DNA of 64,000 nucleotides from Cliona cf. orientalis. Lineage: Eukaryota; Porifera; Demospongiae; Clionaida; Clionaidae. Below the pieces are notes generated by a model. That model searched no databases. It saw only the letters and a program-made list of their open reading frames with translations, and had not been told where the DNA came from. The position numbers were made by a program, and so were the translations under genes. This document shows positions 1 to 10,703 of this stretch, one piece after another (position 1 is the stretch's first letter; the number at the start of each line of letters is the position of its first letter). The DNA lies in assembly GCA_963930775.1 (NCBI GenBank), contig OZ005689.1:26782058-26846057 (forward strand), read 5' to 3'.

Positions 1-630
1 TCGTGATTCTGGTATGGAATCTGATGAATCAGCAAAAATCAATCGTGACTCAGATCACCGCTCAGATGGTTCACTGTCCTCAGAATATGATGATAAACAT
101 GAAATGTGGTACACAAAAAGCGGTAGTAACCAATCTATTACAGTTTATTCCCCTACTCTACAGTGGTACACTACAAAAAATTGTTATCTCAAATACATAT
201 CATTAATTCAACAAGCAGATGTTTACTTTAATTTAAACATATTGACTTATAATTTCAGAACGGTTAAAATAGCCGCTACTATCAAAATAGCATCAGCTGG
301 TTGTAACAACCAACTTCTAAACTGGTTAATATAACATATAGTACTCAAAACGTTTCTTGTTGTTTTAAGGTTAATCTAATCAAAATAAATATGTTAACAT
401 TGATATAACCAAGTAGCAGTCATTAATATAAATATTTCATAAAATTAAAATAACGAATTGTATACCTTATTTTAATAATCAATTTTGAAAGTTAACATAA
501 TACACGAGAGTAATTCAAACAACTTTTCTTGTTATTATAACAACTATATCAAAATAACACTTACATGAACATCAATACAATCTACATGCATGACATGTAG
601 TATAGCAATGTAAGTTTAAAAATTGTATAG
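1..630 (+). other. AT-rich edge region with an acidic exon-like stretch
   Basis: Bases 2-115 read open and encode a Ser/Asp/Glu-rich peptide (SDESAKINRDSDHRSDG and onward) of the sort seen at the amino terminus of transposon proteins elsewhere in this window, but the reading then runs into AT-rich sequence with no recognisable domain. From about 240 to 560 the DNA is rich in GTTAAAATA/GTTATTTTAA words, also found at 44515-44900. No gene can be named here. Confidence 0.3.
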
Positions 631-1134
631 CTACTATAAGTTAATTGACAGTCTTGGTTCTAGATGATATTCAAGGCAAATCAAGGTAAGATTTTCATAT
701 AAGAAAGCTGTACGCTTATGATAGCTGGTATAATCCTTAAGGTTGTCTAATTTCACTAACTTGAAGTCTGCAGTAGCTTCAACCATGTAAGAATGAAAGT
801 GACGATAATAGTATAGAGTAGTGTAAATCTGAGCAAGGAATATGGCAATAGTATCATCAATGAGGTACATGTCTATTATTTTGGCAAATGAAGGTTGTTT
901 GTATTCAATTCAACACTCAGAACAACAAAGCAATCAGTTGTACGGAATTCGCTACCATTAATCTTGATCCAGGTTGGCCAGGCCAATGTTGAATCCATAC
1001 GAATGGTTTCAGCTTTCTCTAAATACCTTGAATCGCATTGGTGGGCTCCTTTAAGAAACCAGCCTTTACATTTGAAGAAACATCAATGCAAGTAGTGTGC
1101 AAAGCAGCCTGGCAGCCTGGTTGTAGTAACAGAG

Positions 1135-1325
1135 TGTAATGTATGCATGGTTATTATGTTGAGTTATGTAATAGTATCACGTGCATTGTATTGGATCATG
1201 TGATTGTGTATGTATGATTGTATATGTATTCTACCTCGTGCTAAAGTATTAAATAATCAGTGTCAATCTGCCATCTGGAACTAAACTACTACTAGCGTGC
1301 CTCGTGTAAGCAGCTAAACACGACA
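1135..1325 (+). repeat. 5' LTR (191 bp)
   Basis: Begins TG and ends CA. Every base matches the right LTR at 5361-5551. It holds a TATGTAATAGTATCACGTG stretch and AGTATTAAATAA near the 3' part, which may serve transcription and polyadenylation, but no promoter can be proven by eye. Confidence 0.95.
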
Positions 1326-1329
1326 TATT

Positions 1330-1342
1330 TGGCGACAAGGAT
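1330..1342 (+). promoter_or_regulatory. Primer-binding-site-like sequence of the gypsy element
   Basis: TGGCGACAAGGAT lies four bases after the left LTR. It starts with TGG, the complement of a tRNA CCA end, and sits where minus-strand DNA priming occurs in LTR elements. The cognate tRNA was not identified. Confidence 0.65.
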
Positions 1343-1362
1343 CAAAAGGAGACCTCACGACG

Positions 1363-1581
1363 ATGGCAAAGCACGGGAGTATCGGCGAGTACAAGTCAGA
1401 GGTCGAGGAGTGGCCTGCCTACGCCGAACGCCTTCAACACTATTTCGCTGCTAATGACGTGACCAACGGAGACAAAAAGCGAGCTATCCTACTCAGCATC
1501 TGTGGCCCACAAGCGTATGGACTAATCCGCAGTTTGGTTCAACCGAAAAAGCCCTCCGAATTTTCGTACACAGTTGGTTGA
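1363..1581 (+). pseudogene. gag: gag, N-terminal part, ended by a frameshift
   Basis: The ATG at 1363 lies just after the primer site and opens a 72-codon frame whose end (RSLVQPKKPSEF) is typical of Ty3/gypsy capsid N-termini. It runs into a stop at 1581, while the capsid continues without loss of similarity in the frame that opens at 1574. The two overlap by only 8 bases, so one indel near 1565-1575 separates them. Family members normally carry a single gag or gag-pol frame here, so a mutation is more likely than programmed frameshifting. Confidence 0.75.
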
Positions 1582-4500
1582 GAAAGTCAAGAAGCACTAC
1601 AACCCCCGCCCATCAGCCATTGTCCAGCGTTTCAAATTCTATTCGTTGAAGAGGCAACCCGGTGAGACGGTTGCGCACTATGTGGCTGAACTTCGGAAAC
1701 TGACGGAATATTGTGACTTTGGCGAAACGTTAGACGATATGCTCCGGGATAAGCTAGTTTGGGGGATCGAAGATGCTCGCACGCAGGAAAGACTACTGGC
1801 AGAGGATAATTTAACCTTCAAAAAAGCTCTCGATCTCGCTCAAGCCCTAGAGGTGGCAGCCCAGGATTCTAAAGAGTTGTCTGCCAGTACCCCAGCCGTG
1901 GTGCACAAAGTACAAGGGTCTGCACCGGGCCGTAGTAACAAATCGCAAGGACGGAAGTCTGCAGGAGCTATATCCAAACCCCCATCACCTTGCTACAGAT
2001 GTGGAGGTCAACACTGGGCTGCTCGATGCCGCTTCAAATCAGAAAAGTGTCGAGCATGCGGCAAAGTCGGACACATAGCTAAGATGTGCCGAACTAAGGG
2101 CAAACATGAACACACCACACACAGGGTGGATGATGAATCAACGCCCGCTGACGAGTACACCTTGTACGCTGTAGTCACGCAGAAGGCTGCAGCATCATCA
2201 CTCCGCACAACAGTCCTAATCGACGAGCGCCCATTGGACATGGAAGTCGACACAGGTGCAGCATTTTCCCTCATCAGTGAAGCAACCTTCAGCAAGCTTT
2301 GGGGCTCAGATCCTACACCACCACTACAGCCCTCTGGACTCCCATTGCGCACGTATACAGGGGAGCCAATACGAGTATTGGGCTCTGCCATGGTGACGGT
2401 GAAAGATAATGAGCAAGAAGCCAAACTACCCTTGTTGGTGGTCGGAGGTGATGGCCCTAGCCTACTGGGACGCAACTGGCTCTCAGCAATCCGCCTGGAG
2501 TGGAAGAAAATTTTTTTGATTCGTACGCAACAAGGTTTACAGAGTATTTTGGAGCAACACAAGGATGTCTTCAAGTCTGAATTGGGTACACTAAATGGAG
2601 TCGAAGCGAAAATCCATGTAGATCCGCAAGCGAAACCCATCTTCTACAAAGCAAGGACGGTCCCGTTAGCGCTGCGACAGAAAGTTGAACATGAGCTTGA
2701 AAGGCTTGAGAAGCAAGGGATCATCGAACCAGTCCAGTTTTCGGATTGGGCTGCACCCATCGTACCGGTTGAAAAGCGTGACGGAAACATCAGAATATGT
2801 GGCGACTATAAGCTGACCGTTAATAGGGCCGCACAGACAGAAATATACCCTATCCCTCTCATCCAGGAAATCTTTGCATCACTTGCCGGTGGCAAAACCT
2901 TTTCCAAGCTTGACTTGTCGCACGCCTACCAGCAGGTCAGGCTTGAAGAAGCATCACAGCAGTACGTGACAGTGAACACGCACAAAGGATTGTTCCGATA
3001 CAAGCGACTCCCCTTTGGCATATCATCGGCACCAGCGATTTTCCAGCGCTTGATGGAAAACCTCCTTCAAGGTATATCACAAGTATGTGTGTACATTGAT
3101 GATATCATTGTCACTGGGAAGACGGAGGAAGAGCACCTTCAAAATCTGAATGAAGTTTTGAGTCGATTGGAGAAGGCAGGAATGCGATTGAAGAAAGAGA
3201 AATGTAAGTACATGGTGCCAGAAATCGAGTACCTCAGCCACAAGATCAACCGTGAGGGACTGCAGCCATCCGACAGCAAGGTTGCTGCTATTGTGGTAGC
3301 TCCGCCGCCCACGAATGTGTCTGAACTCAAATCCTTTCTTGGTATGGTGAACTACTACGGCAAGTTCCTTCCCAACCTCTCTACTACTTTGACACCCCTT
3401 TACCAACTACTGAGGAAAGAGACCCCCTGGCGATGGGGTGACGAAGAGCAGCAGGCTTTCGACAAAGTGAAGGAGTTCCTGCAGTCGCCCAACCTCCTAG
3501 TACACTTTGACGGGGAGAAACCAATAGTGTTGGCATGTGACGCCTCACCCTATGGGGTAGGTGCAGTCCTTTCGCACCGCATGGAAGACGGCACGGACAG
3601 ACCGATCGCATTTGCATCAAGGACTCTAGCGCCAGTCGAAAAACGCTACTCGCACTTGGACAAGGAAGCTCTTGCTATAGTGTTTGGCGTGAAGCACTTC
3701 CATCAATACATCTACGGTAGATCATTTGTGTTGCTGTCGGACCACAAACCACTGATGCACATACTCAGCGAATCCAAGGCAACACCAGCAATGGCCTCTG
3801 CTAGACTGCAGCGATGGGCCCTTCTACTAGGAGGGTACGATTACCGGATCGAATACAGGGCAGGAGCCGAGCAAGCCAATGCAGATGCCCTCAGCCGGTT
3901 GCCATGTCGCTCACAACCGTCCAGTGTGCCAATTCCACCAGAAACAGTTCATCTAATGGAACACTTAGCTTCCACTCCTGTAACAGCATCTCAAATCAGA
4001 GCGTACACAAACCGTGATCCATTGTTGTCTAAAGTGAGACAGTTTGTCCAACAGGGTTGGCCAGAAAGAGTGGAAGGCGAGTCAATCGACATACAACCTT
4101 TCGAACGACGCAAAAACGAGCTCAGCCTACACGATGGATGTGTACTTTGGGGAGGCCGAGTAGTTATTCCCCTGCAACTCCGTGACCGCGTGATCGATGA
4201 GCTACACGAAGCTCATCCTGGAATCGTCAAAATGAAGGTCTTGGCCCGTCGGTATGTATGGTGGCCAGGAATAGATGCACAGTTGGAGAAGAAGGTAAAA
4301 AGTTGTCACAGTTGTCAGTCTGTTCGTCAAAACCCAGCCCAGGCACCACTCCACCCGTGGGAGTGGCCACAACGACTGTGGTCGAGAGTTCACGCAGACT
4401 ACGCCGGTCCCTTCCTGGGGAAGATGTTTCTTGTCTTAATTGACGCACACACGAAATGGATCGACGTGCACATGACCTCATCCTCGACGACTCAAGTGAC

Positions 4501-4828
4501 GATTGAGAAAATGCGAACCACATTTGCCACACTAGGAATTCCTGAAATGTTGGTGACAGACAACGGGACAGCGTTCACGAGTACCGAGTTTGCTCAGTTC
4601 GCCAAGCAGAATGGCATTCGACATGTGACTACGTCACCCTACCACCCCGCCTCGAACGGGTTAGCCGAACGCGCAGTCAAAACCTTCAAGGAAGGAATGA
4701 AAAAGCTGTCAACCAGATCACTGGAAACTAAGCTGTCAAGGTTTTTGTTCAAGTACAGATCAACTCCGCAGTCGACGACTGGAGTGTCACCCGCAGAACT
4801 CATGTTTGGAAGACCTCTGAGATCATAG
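1574..4828 (+). CDS. pol: gag-pol polyprotein: capsid end, nucleocapsid, protease, RT, RNase H, integrase
   Basis: This 1084-codon frame carries, in order: capsid C-terminus (residues 1-100); two CCHC-type zinc knuckles, CYRCGGQHWAARC at about 140 and CRACGKVGHIAKMC at about 159; an aspartic protease with DTGA at 226; reverse transcriptase with YIDDIIV at 507; RNase H with DASPYGVGA at 656 and SDHKPL; the integrase zinc-binding H2C2 region from 881; and the integrase core with Asp 942, Asp 996 (TDNGT) and Glu near 1032. It replicates the element through an RNA intermediate in a virus-like particle. The 1574 ATG is internal; translation should start at the gag ATG. The frame ends at an in-frame TAG at 4826-4828 inside the integrase C-terminal region. 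Confidence 0.93.
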   Translation: MVEKVKKHYNPRPSAIVQRFKFYSLKRQPGETVAHYVAELRKLTEYCDFGETLDDMLRDKLVWGIEDARTQERLLAEDNLTFKKALDLAQALEVAAQDSKELSASTPAVVHKVQGSAPGRSNKSQGRKSAGAISKPPSPCYRCGGQHWAARCRFKSEKCRACGKVGHIAKMCRTKGKHEHTTHRVDDESTPADEYTLYAVVTQKAAASSLRTTVLIDERPLDMEVDTGAAFSLISEATFSKLWGSDPTPPLQPSGLPLRTYTGEPIRVLGSAMVTVKDNEQEAKLPLLVVGGDGPSLLGRNWLSAIRLEWKKIFLIRTQQGLQSILEQHKDVFKSELGTLNGVEAKIHVDPQAKPIFYKARTVPLALRQKVEHELERLEKQGIIEPVQFSDWAAPIVPVEKRDGNIRICGDYKLTVNRAAQTEIYPIPLIQEIFASLAGGKTFSKLDLSHAYQQVRLEEASQQYVTVNTHKGLFRYKRLPFGISSAPAIFQRLMENLLQGISQVCVYIDDIIVTGKTEEEHLQNLNEVLSRLEKAGMRLKKEKCKYMVPEIEYLSHKINREGLQPSDSKVAAIVVAPPPTNVSELKSFLGMVNYYGKFLPNLSTTLTPLYQLLRKETPWRWGDEEQQAFDKVKEFLQSPNLLVHFDGEKPIVLACDASPYGVGAVLSHRMEDGTDRPIAFASRTLAPVEKRYSHLDKEALAIVFGVKHFHQYIYGRSFVLLSDHKPLMHILSESKATPAMASARLQRWALLLGGYDYRIEYRAGAEQANADALSRLPCRSQPSSVPIPPETVHLMEHLASTPVTASQIRAYTNRDPLLSKVRQFVQQGWPERVEGESIDIQPFERRKNELSLHDGCVLWGGRVVIPLQLRDRVIDELHEAHPGIVKMKVLARRYVWWPGIDAQLEKKVKSCHSCQSVRQNPAQAPLHPWEWPQRLWSRVHADYAGPFLGKMFLVLIDAHTKWIDVHMTSSSTTQVTIEKMRTTFATLGIPEMLVTDNGTAFTSTEFAQFAKQNGIRHVTTSPYHPASNGLAERAVKTFKEGMKKLSTRSLETKLSRFLFKYRSTPQSTTGVSPAELMFGRPLRS

Positions 4829-5296
4829 CTTGATCTACTGCGCCCTAGTGTTCAATCTAATGTCATTCATCGTCAGGAGCAGCAGAAGTATGGTCATGAC
4901 CAGCGAGCGAAGGAAAGAGACTTCAAACCAGGAGACCTTGTCTACATTCGAAACTTTGCACAAGGAGCAACTGTTACTTGGTTACCTGGGGTTATTGAGC
5001 AAGTTCGTGGACCTGTGTCGTACTCTGTGAGTCTGGAAGATGGAAGAGTAATGAGACGCCATACCGATCACATCCGATCTCGAGCATTGCCAGAGACAAC
5101 ACTGAACAAACCAACCAACCCTAACTGGGACAACACTCTCCCAGCCGCACCATCTGCTGACGATGAGCCTGCCTCTGATTCAGGAGGTGGAACTGATGAC
5201 ACACAGAGTGATGATACTACGTCTGGTGGCCTTAGCCAAACACCGCTGCGACGTTCGAGTCGTACTCACAGATTACCGGATCGGTTTTCGAAATGA
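4829..5296 (+). pseudogene. pol: Integrase C-terminal domain, beyond a premature stop
   Basis: The sequence after the TAG at 4826-4828 stays in the same frame as pol and is open to the TGA at 5294-5296. It encodes the GPY/F-type integrase tail: GDLVYIRNF, TWLPGVIEQVRGPVSYSV and RRHTDHIRSR, then a Ser/Asp-rich end. Because the frame is unchanged, a single base substitution to TAG explains the break. Without readthrough the integrase would lack this DNA-binding tail. Confidence 0.85.
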
Positions 5297-5350
5297 ACGT
5301 ATTGAATGAACTTGAGAACTGAACAGTATGACTGTGTTGTTTAAACTAAT

Positions 5351-5360
5351 GGTGGAGGAA
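5351..5360 (+). promoter_or_regulatory. Polypurine tract of the gypsy element
   Basis: GGTGGAGGAA directly abuts the right LTR, the expected place for the plus-strand DNA primer. The single T makes it imperfect. Confidence 0.7.
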
Positions 5361-5551
5361 TGTAATGTATGCATGGTTATTATGTTGAGTTATGTAATAG
5401 TATCACGTGCATTGTATTGGATCATGTGATTGTGTATGTATGATTGTATATGTATTCTACCTCGTGCTAAAGTATTAAATAATCAGTGTCAATCTGCCAT
5501 CTGGAACTAAACTACTACTAGCGTGCCTCGTGTAAGCAGCTAAACACGACA
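5361..5551 (+). repeat. 3' LTR (191 bp)
   Basis: Identical to 1135-1325 as read base by base, and followed by the right copy of the CAGAG target duplication (5552-5556). Confidence 0.95.
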
Positions 5552-7121
5552 CAGAGCCAACCCTGATGTCGTTTAGCTACCGTCTGTGCTACATTTTTGA
5601 AGTTACTTTGTAATCCAGACTGTTTGAGGAGGCTTAACTTAGCCTCATGTCGCATCGTCCAACATGTAGCCAAAGGACCAAGGGCAAGAATTTGGGAGGG
5701 ATAGTGCACCATGTAGTGCATGTTTGGTATAACATTGAAGTGGGGATAAAGGTCAGTGGAATTTAGATGATGCTCTTCAATAAGAATCCGCAAGTACGAT
5801 ACTGTACTTTTACTGAATTTCAGTGATATGGCTATTTCAATTATGTCAAGCAGCATCAGATAACACTCCCACTGTTCACACTCCTCCGGAATTTTATCAC
5901 CTATAACAAAAGGCAAGACCCTGGCTAGGACTAACATTCTCGATGCCAATTGCTTGACTTTTCCATCATGATCAAATGTAGTGGTAGTCGACAAGACAGG
6001 CGTAGATCCCACTTCAGAATAGCCAAAAGCAAATGATTGTAACCTATGATTGATAAGGTCTAACTTGATAAGATTTTCAGAAAATAGGTATTTAAGCAAA
6101 GCTTTAATCTCAAGGGGAAGGACACTTAAAATATCGTGCATAAAATCGTGAGCTAAAGTTCTCTACCAGCAACAGAAAAATGTTTACATCTTCCAATATG
6201 GACTTGCGATTGACTCCATACTTAGTGGAATTTCTAGTACTGTCTAAGTGAATCACACTGTACAGCATGCTTTGCTGGCATTCTAAGTTCAAAACTTTCC
6301 TCAACAAAGTTTGATTTTATGGTGTCCTTTGTAGCCACGCATGTTCGACGTATTCGCAATGCCCATGACATAGATCCCTAAAAACCTAAGTTGGTGGCTA
6401 GCCAATATCTGCTCAAGAAGATATGATTGTTATTACTGACACAGTATGAGCCTCTACGATATTAATAGCCAGTAGAGCCCCATGGAAGGTCTTATCTGTA
6501 CCATCAATATTAATTGTGATACCATTATCTGTAAGCTTGTTGATATCACAGACAAAAGGTTGTAAGATCCTATCAATGCCATACTTTTCAATGACTGGTG
6601 CAGTTGCTATGGCGACAAGATACATAGCCTTCAGAGAGGAACGGAATTTAGGATGCACATTTCCTAGCGAAAATATATATACACCCAATCTTGTGTGTTT
6701 TTATGAAGCAACCTATGGGATTAGCTATTTCAAGCTCATCACAATACAGAATTATCTGCAGTACATGTGGGTCATTTGAAAAGAAACTAAGGACCCATCA
6801 CAAAAGTCACTTAAGTCGGAAGATGCAGAGCTATTTCGGACATTTAGTATCTCATCATAGACACTTCAATCCTTAAGTAAGCTGGTAAGGGAATCGAAAA
6901 GAGGAACATACTGAAAGGAATCATACCCAATCACTTTAGTTCTTTTATCACCATAGCCTTGATAATCGTAAGTCTCCCAGCTTCATCTCAACAGGATCCT
7001 GCAACGTAGACAAAATTGCAGCATGTCATGAACCACTCTCACAGTTGAGTGAACCACTATTATAGAGCAGGCTCTATCTGAGTCACTAGAGGGTGGGGGG
7101 GGGGGGGGGGTACTGCGATTA

Positions 7122-7555
7122 CCGTATTGTCTCTAATTTAATGGATATCTCTAATTATCCGGACACCATTTCGAATTATTCTTTTACCTCTAATTACACA
7201 GGACAGTCAATGAAGTTTGAGTTTTTGTTGTTCTAATTATCTGGACATCGTTGGACAGCTCGCGCTAGCGTGGTACTGATCGAGCAAAATTTGCAATGGA
7301 CAGCTGCTTCTTTGGTGGTACTGAAGGAGGCGACTTGTTCTCATTCCCACCATGAACAGGGAGCTCCAGGTACGGTCTCATTTTCTCAATCTCTGCAGCT
7401 GCTCAATCGCACGTCCATTTGACCGAATGCGCATGCGTGAAAGCTCTAATTCATCGGACACTTCAAACGCCGGCTATTTTCGTGTGCTCTAATTATAGCG
7501 GACATTGGCCAAAATAATTATTTTTCTGGTGTCCGTTAAATTAGAGGTAATACGG
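7122..7555. mobile_element. MITE with CCGTATT termini and TA target duplication
   Basis: The left end reads TA/CCGTATTGTCTCTAATTTAA and the right end, reverse complemented, TA/CCGTATTACCTCTAATTTAA, about 25 bp of terminal inverted repeat. Inside, the word CTCTAATTA followed by CGGACA-like sequence recurs about six times. There is no coding capacity. TA duplication and the CCGTA end suggest a Tc1/pogo-type transposase in trans. A run of 16 G lies just upstream at 7095-7110. Confidence 0.8.
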
Positions 7556-7717
7556 TATGTCTCAAAATAAAGTGACACTTAGCTGATATTATTTTGTTAT
7601 TTGTGTATGATATACACGTATACATAATATTACCTTTTCAAAAACTGGGTGAGGATATTTAATTAGGGATTCCAAGTACAATTATGGACTAAATTAGGCG
7701 GAAGAGGACAAACTTAA

Positions 7718-7922
7718 AGGGAGGCTCTCACTCAAAATATAAAGTATTTTGTTATGATATAAAAATGTTGTATGTGGGGTGTAGATAATACAGAATTTTT
7801 TCTAAATTTTTTGGTTCAATATTATGCGAGATATGCGACCTATTTTCGCGTGATATCCTTCCTGCAAACGTTTTCCGCTAATGGGGTGTGGTCAATGATT
7901 TCGTCATCGGTTGAACGGAAGT
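7718..7922 (+). repeat. Left terminal inverted repeat of the Kolobok-like element
   Basis: It pairs with 12765-12967 on the opposite strand almost base for base, for example TTGTATGTGGGGTGTAGAT against the complement of ATCT/ACCCCACATACAA. The inner edge is ...GAACGGAAGT, about 50 bp before the transposase ATG, so promoters of both genes probably lie in the repeats. Confidence 0.9.
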
Positions 7923-9722
7923 GTACTTACAAGAACACAGCGCTATCAGCTACACTGGGCAAGCGAACGACAAGATGGTGAAGCGTGTTGCCGCCGGCTG
8001 TTCGAATACCAATGCCGACGGTGTGAGCTTGTACAAGTTTCCGAAAGACGAGGCTCTTCGATCTCAGTGGATCAAGCAGGTTCAAAGGTTCAGAGCTGAG
8101 TGGACAGCAACATCCTACTCGGTGCTCTGTAGTAAACACTTCAACGATGACTGTTTCGAGCCTGATTCTAAGATCGCTGCAACGTTTGGAATGCAGAAGG
8201 CTAAAAGGCTCAAGTCTGGCCTGGCGCAGTACCAACGATATTTGATAGACCTTCATCATCAGAAGAGGTGAGAAGAGAGTTGCTGAGCCTACATCTTTGG
8301 TGAGTGGCACAAAGAAAAGAAGTGCTTATGAAAAGAGAGAGAACTACAGGGTAAGATTGAACAAACTAGCTACCGTACCTTATCATGATTCTATATGCTC
8401 ATTGTTCTACGTACAGATAGTTGAAGAACTTCTTGCTACTGCACCAAGTCAGGCTAGCCAAACTAGTGAGACACAAACATGTGAAAGTGATGATGCATGT
8501 GCGTCTGGTGTAAGTGTTACGGAGCAGGAGAATGTGATACAGAGTGGATTAGAGAGTGTGACTATCTGTAGTGGACAAACCAAACGAACATGCCCGTGTT
8601 CAAGCTCGTCCTCAAACTAAATCAAAAGGTAAACCTTGCGATACATCAGGTTATCAGTCACCAAGTAGAGTTTGATTATAATATTTTAGGTACTCAAATG
8701 AATTTCCGTCCAAGTGTTAAAGAAGCTGGTATTCAGTGTGATCTTCCCATAAGAATGGTCTCTTTGATCCCCTTGCGAGAGGAGTGTATAGCTTCTGAAT
8801 CGGATTTCTCTGATATTGAAGGTCACAATACTAGTAAAGTATCAAGTCAATATGTGCCATCTACCAGTCAATCGTAAGTCACTTTTTATTAGTTGCATGC
8901 TCTGTGGTTGAAAATTCTGTATGTATGTATAATTGTCGCATACAGGTCACAGTCTGAATCAGAATCTGATGCTGTCTACGCTACTCCTCCTGAAAAACAG
9001 ACGACCTACATAGTGTTCGAATCTGCTCTTCTCCTCCTATTCAGTGCGTGTATATATTGCGGTAAAGTCACTACTAAGGTGAAGAAATTCGTGAATGGAT
9101 CCTTCCTCAGAGTTACCCAGTGGTGTAATAGGTGCAAGCGAAAACGTGTGTGGGAAAGTCAGCCGTTTATCGGGGATGTGCCGGCTGGAAATCTTTTAAC
9201 GTCGACTGCCATACTTTATGCTGGAGCACTTCCAGCTAAAGCGCTTCGTGTTTTTTCCACACTTAACTGTGCCACTATAAGGTATTCCACCTTCTTCCGT
9301 CATCAAAGCACCTATCTTATTCCAACTGTGAATCGTGTGTACCAGCGTCATCAAAGGGCTCTTTTAAATTCTCTGAAGGATATTGGTGGGTTGGTTGTTG
9401 CAGGTGATGGTCGAGCAGATAGCCCTGGACATTCAGCGAAGTACGGTACTTACTCGATGATTGAACTGACCATCAATAAGGTTGTGGATTTCCAGCTAGT
9501 TCAGGTATACTCCATAATAGTTGACTTGCACTTTGCTCATGCAATTATCATCATGATGTGTTTCAAAACTATGTGGTTACTTATTTCCTTTCAGAGTAAT
9601 GAAGTTGGAGGCAGTTATTATATGGAGAAGGAAGGTTTAGAGAGAGTGATTGCTTTTCTGCAAGAAAATGGATTGAGCATCAATGTGATTGTGACTGACA
9701 GACATCGGCAGATTGACAAATG

Positions 9723-10154
9723 TGACAGGATATGAGAAAAGGGACCACTTCGCGCATTTCCCGAATTTTCATTTTAAAACGCTTATATCTCTGGAACCAT
9801 AGTAGCTATGAACTTCAAACCTGGTATGAATATTCTTACATCATCCTGCTTCTTACATCATCCTGCTACACTCGCTGCAAATCGCGAGCCCCGCCCACAT
9901 CCGGTGTGGGCGGGGCGAGCGGCCGCGTCGATCTCGTTCGAAAATCGCCGTTTTATGCCTCACTTTGGCGGCTCACCGCTCGGGACAGGAGGCTTGCTGT
10001 AGCTTCTAACGTTGGATCTGTGAAGTAGAAGGCCCAAACTGCTTATAAATCAAGTCGGAAGCCTGGGGCTCTTGAGGCCTTGAAATGGTGACAGTTTGAA
10101 AAATGGCAAAAAAACGCGTTTTGCGCGAAGTGGTCCCTTTTCTCATATCCTACC
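9723..10154. mobile_element. 432-bp MITE inserted in the transposase exon
   Basis: The termini are TGACAGGATATGAGAAAAGG and, on the other strand, TGGTAGGATATGAGAAAAGG-like sequence, giving about 33 bp of inverted repeat that also includes GGGACCACTTCGCGC. ACAAATG occurs on both sides (9716-9722 and 10155-10161). Deleting the element and one ACAAATG restores an open frame from DRHRQIDK into WIRETYTD. The interior has a GC-rich hairpin (CCGCCCACATCCGGTGTGGGCGG) and no coding. Confidence 0.85.
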
Positions 10155-10664
10155 ACAAATGGATTAGGGAAACATACACTGATATGGAGCACTACTATGA
10201 TGCGTGGCATGTTGCTAAAGGTAGGATGCATAATATTGTACATACACAGTGTGCACTCAAGTACCAAATATATATACAGGTGTCCGGAAGAAGATTGAAG
10301 CTTTGGCGAAGCAAAAGGACTTGCAAAATTGTTGGTGAATGGCAGAAAATTATCTTGAATCACTTGTACTGGTGTGTTGCATCATCTCCCAATGGTGACA
10401 GTGAACTTGTGCAAGCCAAGTGGCTCTCATTAGAGAATCACATTCATAATGTACACCGTGGCCATAGTAAAAATTTTCCTAAATGTACACATCCCCGTCT
10501 GCAAGCTTCTGAACGCAACAAAAAGTGGCTGAAGAGACGTGAGTACCACATTATCGTCATTTGCTCATCTGTTTGCATGATGGTGCACTCGCATGCTGAT
10601 ATATAAAACAGTACAGTATTAATATTGTTGTATGTACTCACATTAGACACAAAGGCAAGTGAAA

Positions 10665-10667
<3 letters not shown>

Positions 10668-10703
<36 letters not shown>
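10668..10703 (+). repeat. 36-base poly-T run inside a transposase exon
   Basis: The run lies between KASEKL (splice acceptor at 10646) and TRLSPSYQTSS, in one frame, and would add about 12 phenylalanines where other family members have ordinary sequence. It is also close to a pyrimidine tract for the alternative acceptor CACTAG at 10709. Confidence 0.7.

Larger units (their letters stand above)
1135..5551 (+). mobile_element. Ty3/gypsy LTR retrotransposon, full length
   Basis: The element is bounded by two 191-bp LTRs that I read as identical, starting TGTAAT and ending ACGACA. It is flanked by a 5-bp target duplication, CAGAG, at 1130-1134 and 5552-5556. A primer-binding-site-like TGGCGACAAGGAT follows the left LTR and a purine run precedes the right LTR. 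The coding order is gag, protease, reverse transcriptase, RNase H, integrase, which is the Ty3/gypsy order. Identical LTRs imply a recent insertion, yet gag has a frameshift and the integrase C-terminus a stop codon. No envelope-like ORF follows pol. Confidence 0.95.
634..6885 (-). pseudogene. TNP2-like (CACTA-type) transposase gene, split by a Ty3/gypsy insertion
   Basis: This is the C-terminal half of a TNP2-like protein read on the minus strand in several pieces. About 6770-6413 encodes the block with FSLGNVHPKFRSSLKAMYL and KYGIDRIL; 6300-6160 encodes KYGVNRKSILED; 6141-5560 encodes AHDFMHDIL, WECYLMLLDI and MHYMVHYPSQI, ending AKRHQGWLC; 1130-640 continues with EFRTTDCFVVL and YYYRHFHSYMVE. 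The retroelement sits after the WLC codons, and removing it with one CAGAG copy rejoins the frame. Frameshifts near 6660 and 6150 also break it. The blocks match, from memory, a large family of unnamed metazoan transposon proteins related to plant TNP2. The catalytic N-terminal half is absent, so the gene is dead. Confidence 0.7.

Noticed and set aside
1565-1581. Programmed frameshift between gag and pol
   Set aside because: The break is inside the capsid rather than at the gag/pol border, and no slippery heptamer is evident; a mutation is simpler.
2008-2640. 210-codon minus-strand ORF
   Set aside because: It lies wholly opposite the gag-pol frame of the gypsy element, which has unmistakable domains. 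It is a shadow frame.
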